Source: Cyclobacterium salsum (GTDB lineage: Bacteria > Bacteroidota > Bacteroidia > Cytophagales > Cyclobacteriaceae). Taken from it: a stretch of 64,000 nt of DNA. The stretch covers positions 186,001 through 250,000 of the forward strand of contig NZ_WNKG01000006.1 in the NCBI RefSeq assembly GCF_010119245.1. Reading direction: 5' to 3'. Both the position numbers and the translations under genes were made by a program. The notes beneath the pieces are model-generated. The model ran no database searches. It saw only the letters and a program-made list of their open reading frames with translations, and was not told where the DNA came from. Below are positions 63,990-64,000 of the stretch, in pieces (the stretch's first letter is position 1; each line of letters starts with the position of its first letter).

Positions 63990-64000
63990 AGTTAAATGGG

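Overview
The window comes from a Bacteroidota chromosome, most likely a marine or saprophytic member of the Cytophagales (Cyclobacteriaceae-like). The evidence is a type IX secretion C-terminal domain on a giant secreted protein, promoters of the Bacteroidota form TTG-N17..20-TAnnTTTG, near-leaderless starts, weak ribosome binding sites, DUF4293 and collagen-tagged lipoproteins, and a rich set of carbohydrate-active enzymes. The species cannot be fixed from this sequence alone. I saw no rRNA, tRNA, CRISPR array, insertion sequence or phage structural gene.

Layout. 1-7250 is a housekeeping segment: the start of a PLP trans-sulfuration enzyme gene, a DUF4293 membrane protein, truA, an ABC exporter, two small envelope proteins, a tandem pair of collagen-tagged lipoproteins and hemE. 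7400-29313 is one co-oriented exopolysaccharide (EPS) cluster of about 22 kb. It holds two paralogous initiating sugar-phosphate transferases, a Wza-type export protein, a Wzc-type co-polymerase/tyrosine kinase, a Wzx flippase, a Wzy-like polymerase, about seven glycosyltransferases (GT4-like, WecG/TagA, exostosin-like), two acetyltransferases, a deacetylase-like protein, a VpsJ-like protein and a two-domain oxidoreductase. 29479-40546 holds carbohydrate-degrading proteins: two secreted right-handed beta-helix proteins (one with malectin-like repeats and a T9SS domain) on the minus strand, then two GH43 proteins on the plus strand. A heparinase II/III-family lyase lies further on at 50908.

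40786-46687 runs on the minus strand: an MscS channel, then a GH25 muramidase, three small proteins of which two are DUF2589-like, and a TPR/HTH regulator that may form one locus. 46915-58947 holds an MFS transporter, an SPFH protein with two small partners, a HEAT-like protein, the heparinase, a SulP transporter, purB, a DUF4397 lipoprotein and a PaaE-like reductase with a membrane partner. 59117-63989 is all minus strand: two small proteins (one with a repeated GPxAKNxKPW motif), a NarL-type two-component pair and a DUF4097/DUF2807-like secreted protein.

Working together: the EPS block encodes a complete Wzx/Wzy-type route (priming, assembly, flipping, polymerisation, export). The adjacent beta-helix and GH43 proteins could trim or recycle this or a related polymer. 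The two priming transferases share the same promoter and palindrome arrangement, which suggests common control. The least explained parts are the DUF2589/GH25/TPR-HTH locus, the palindromic promoter module, a possible structured RNA before the Wza gene, and the GPxAKNxKPW protein.
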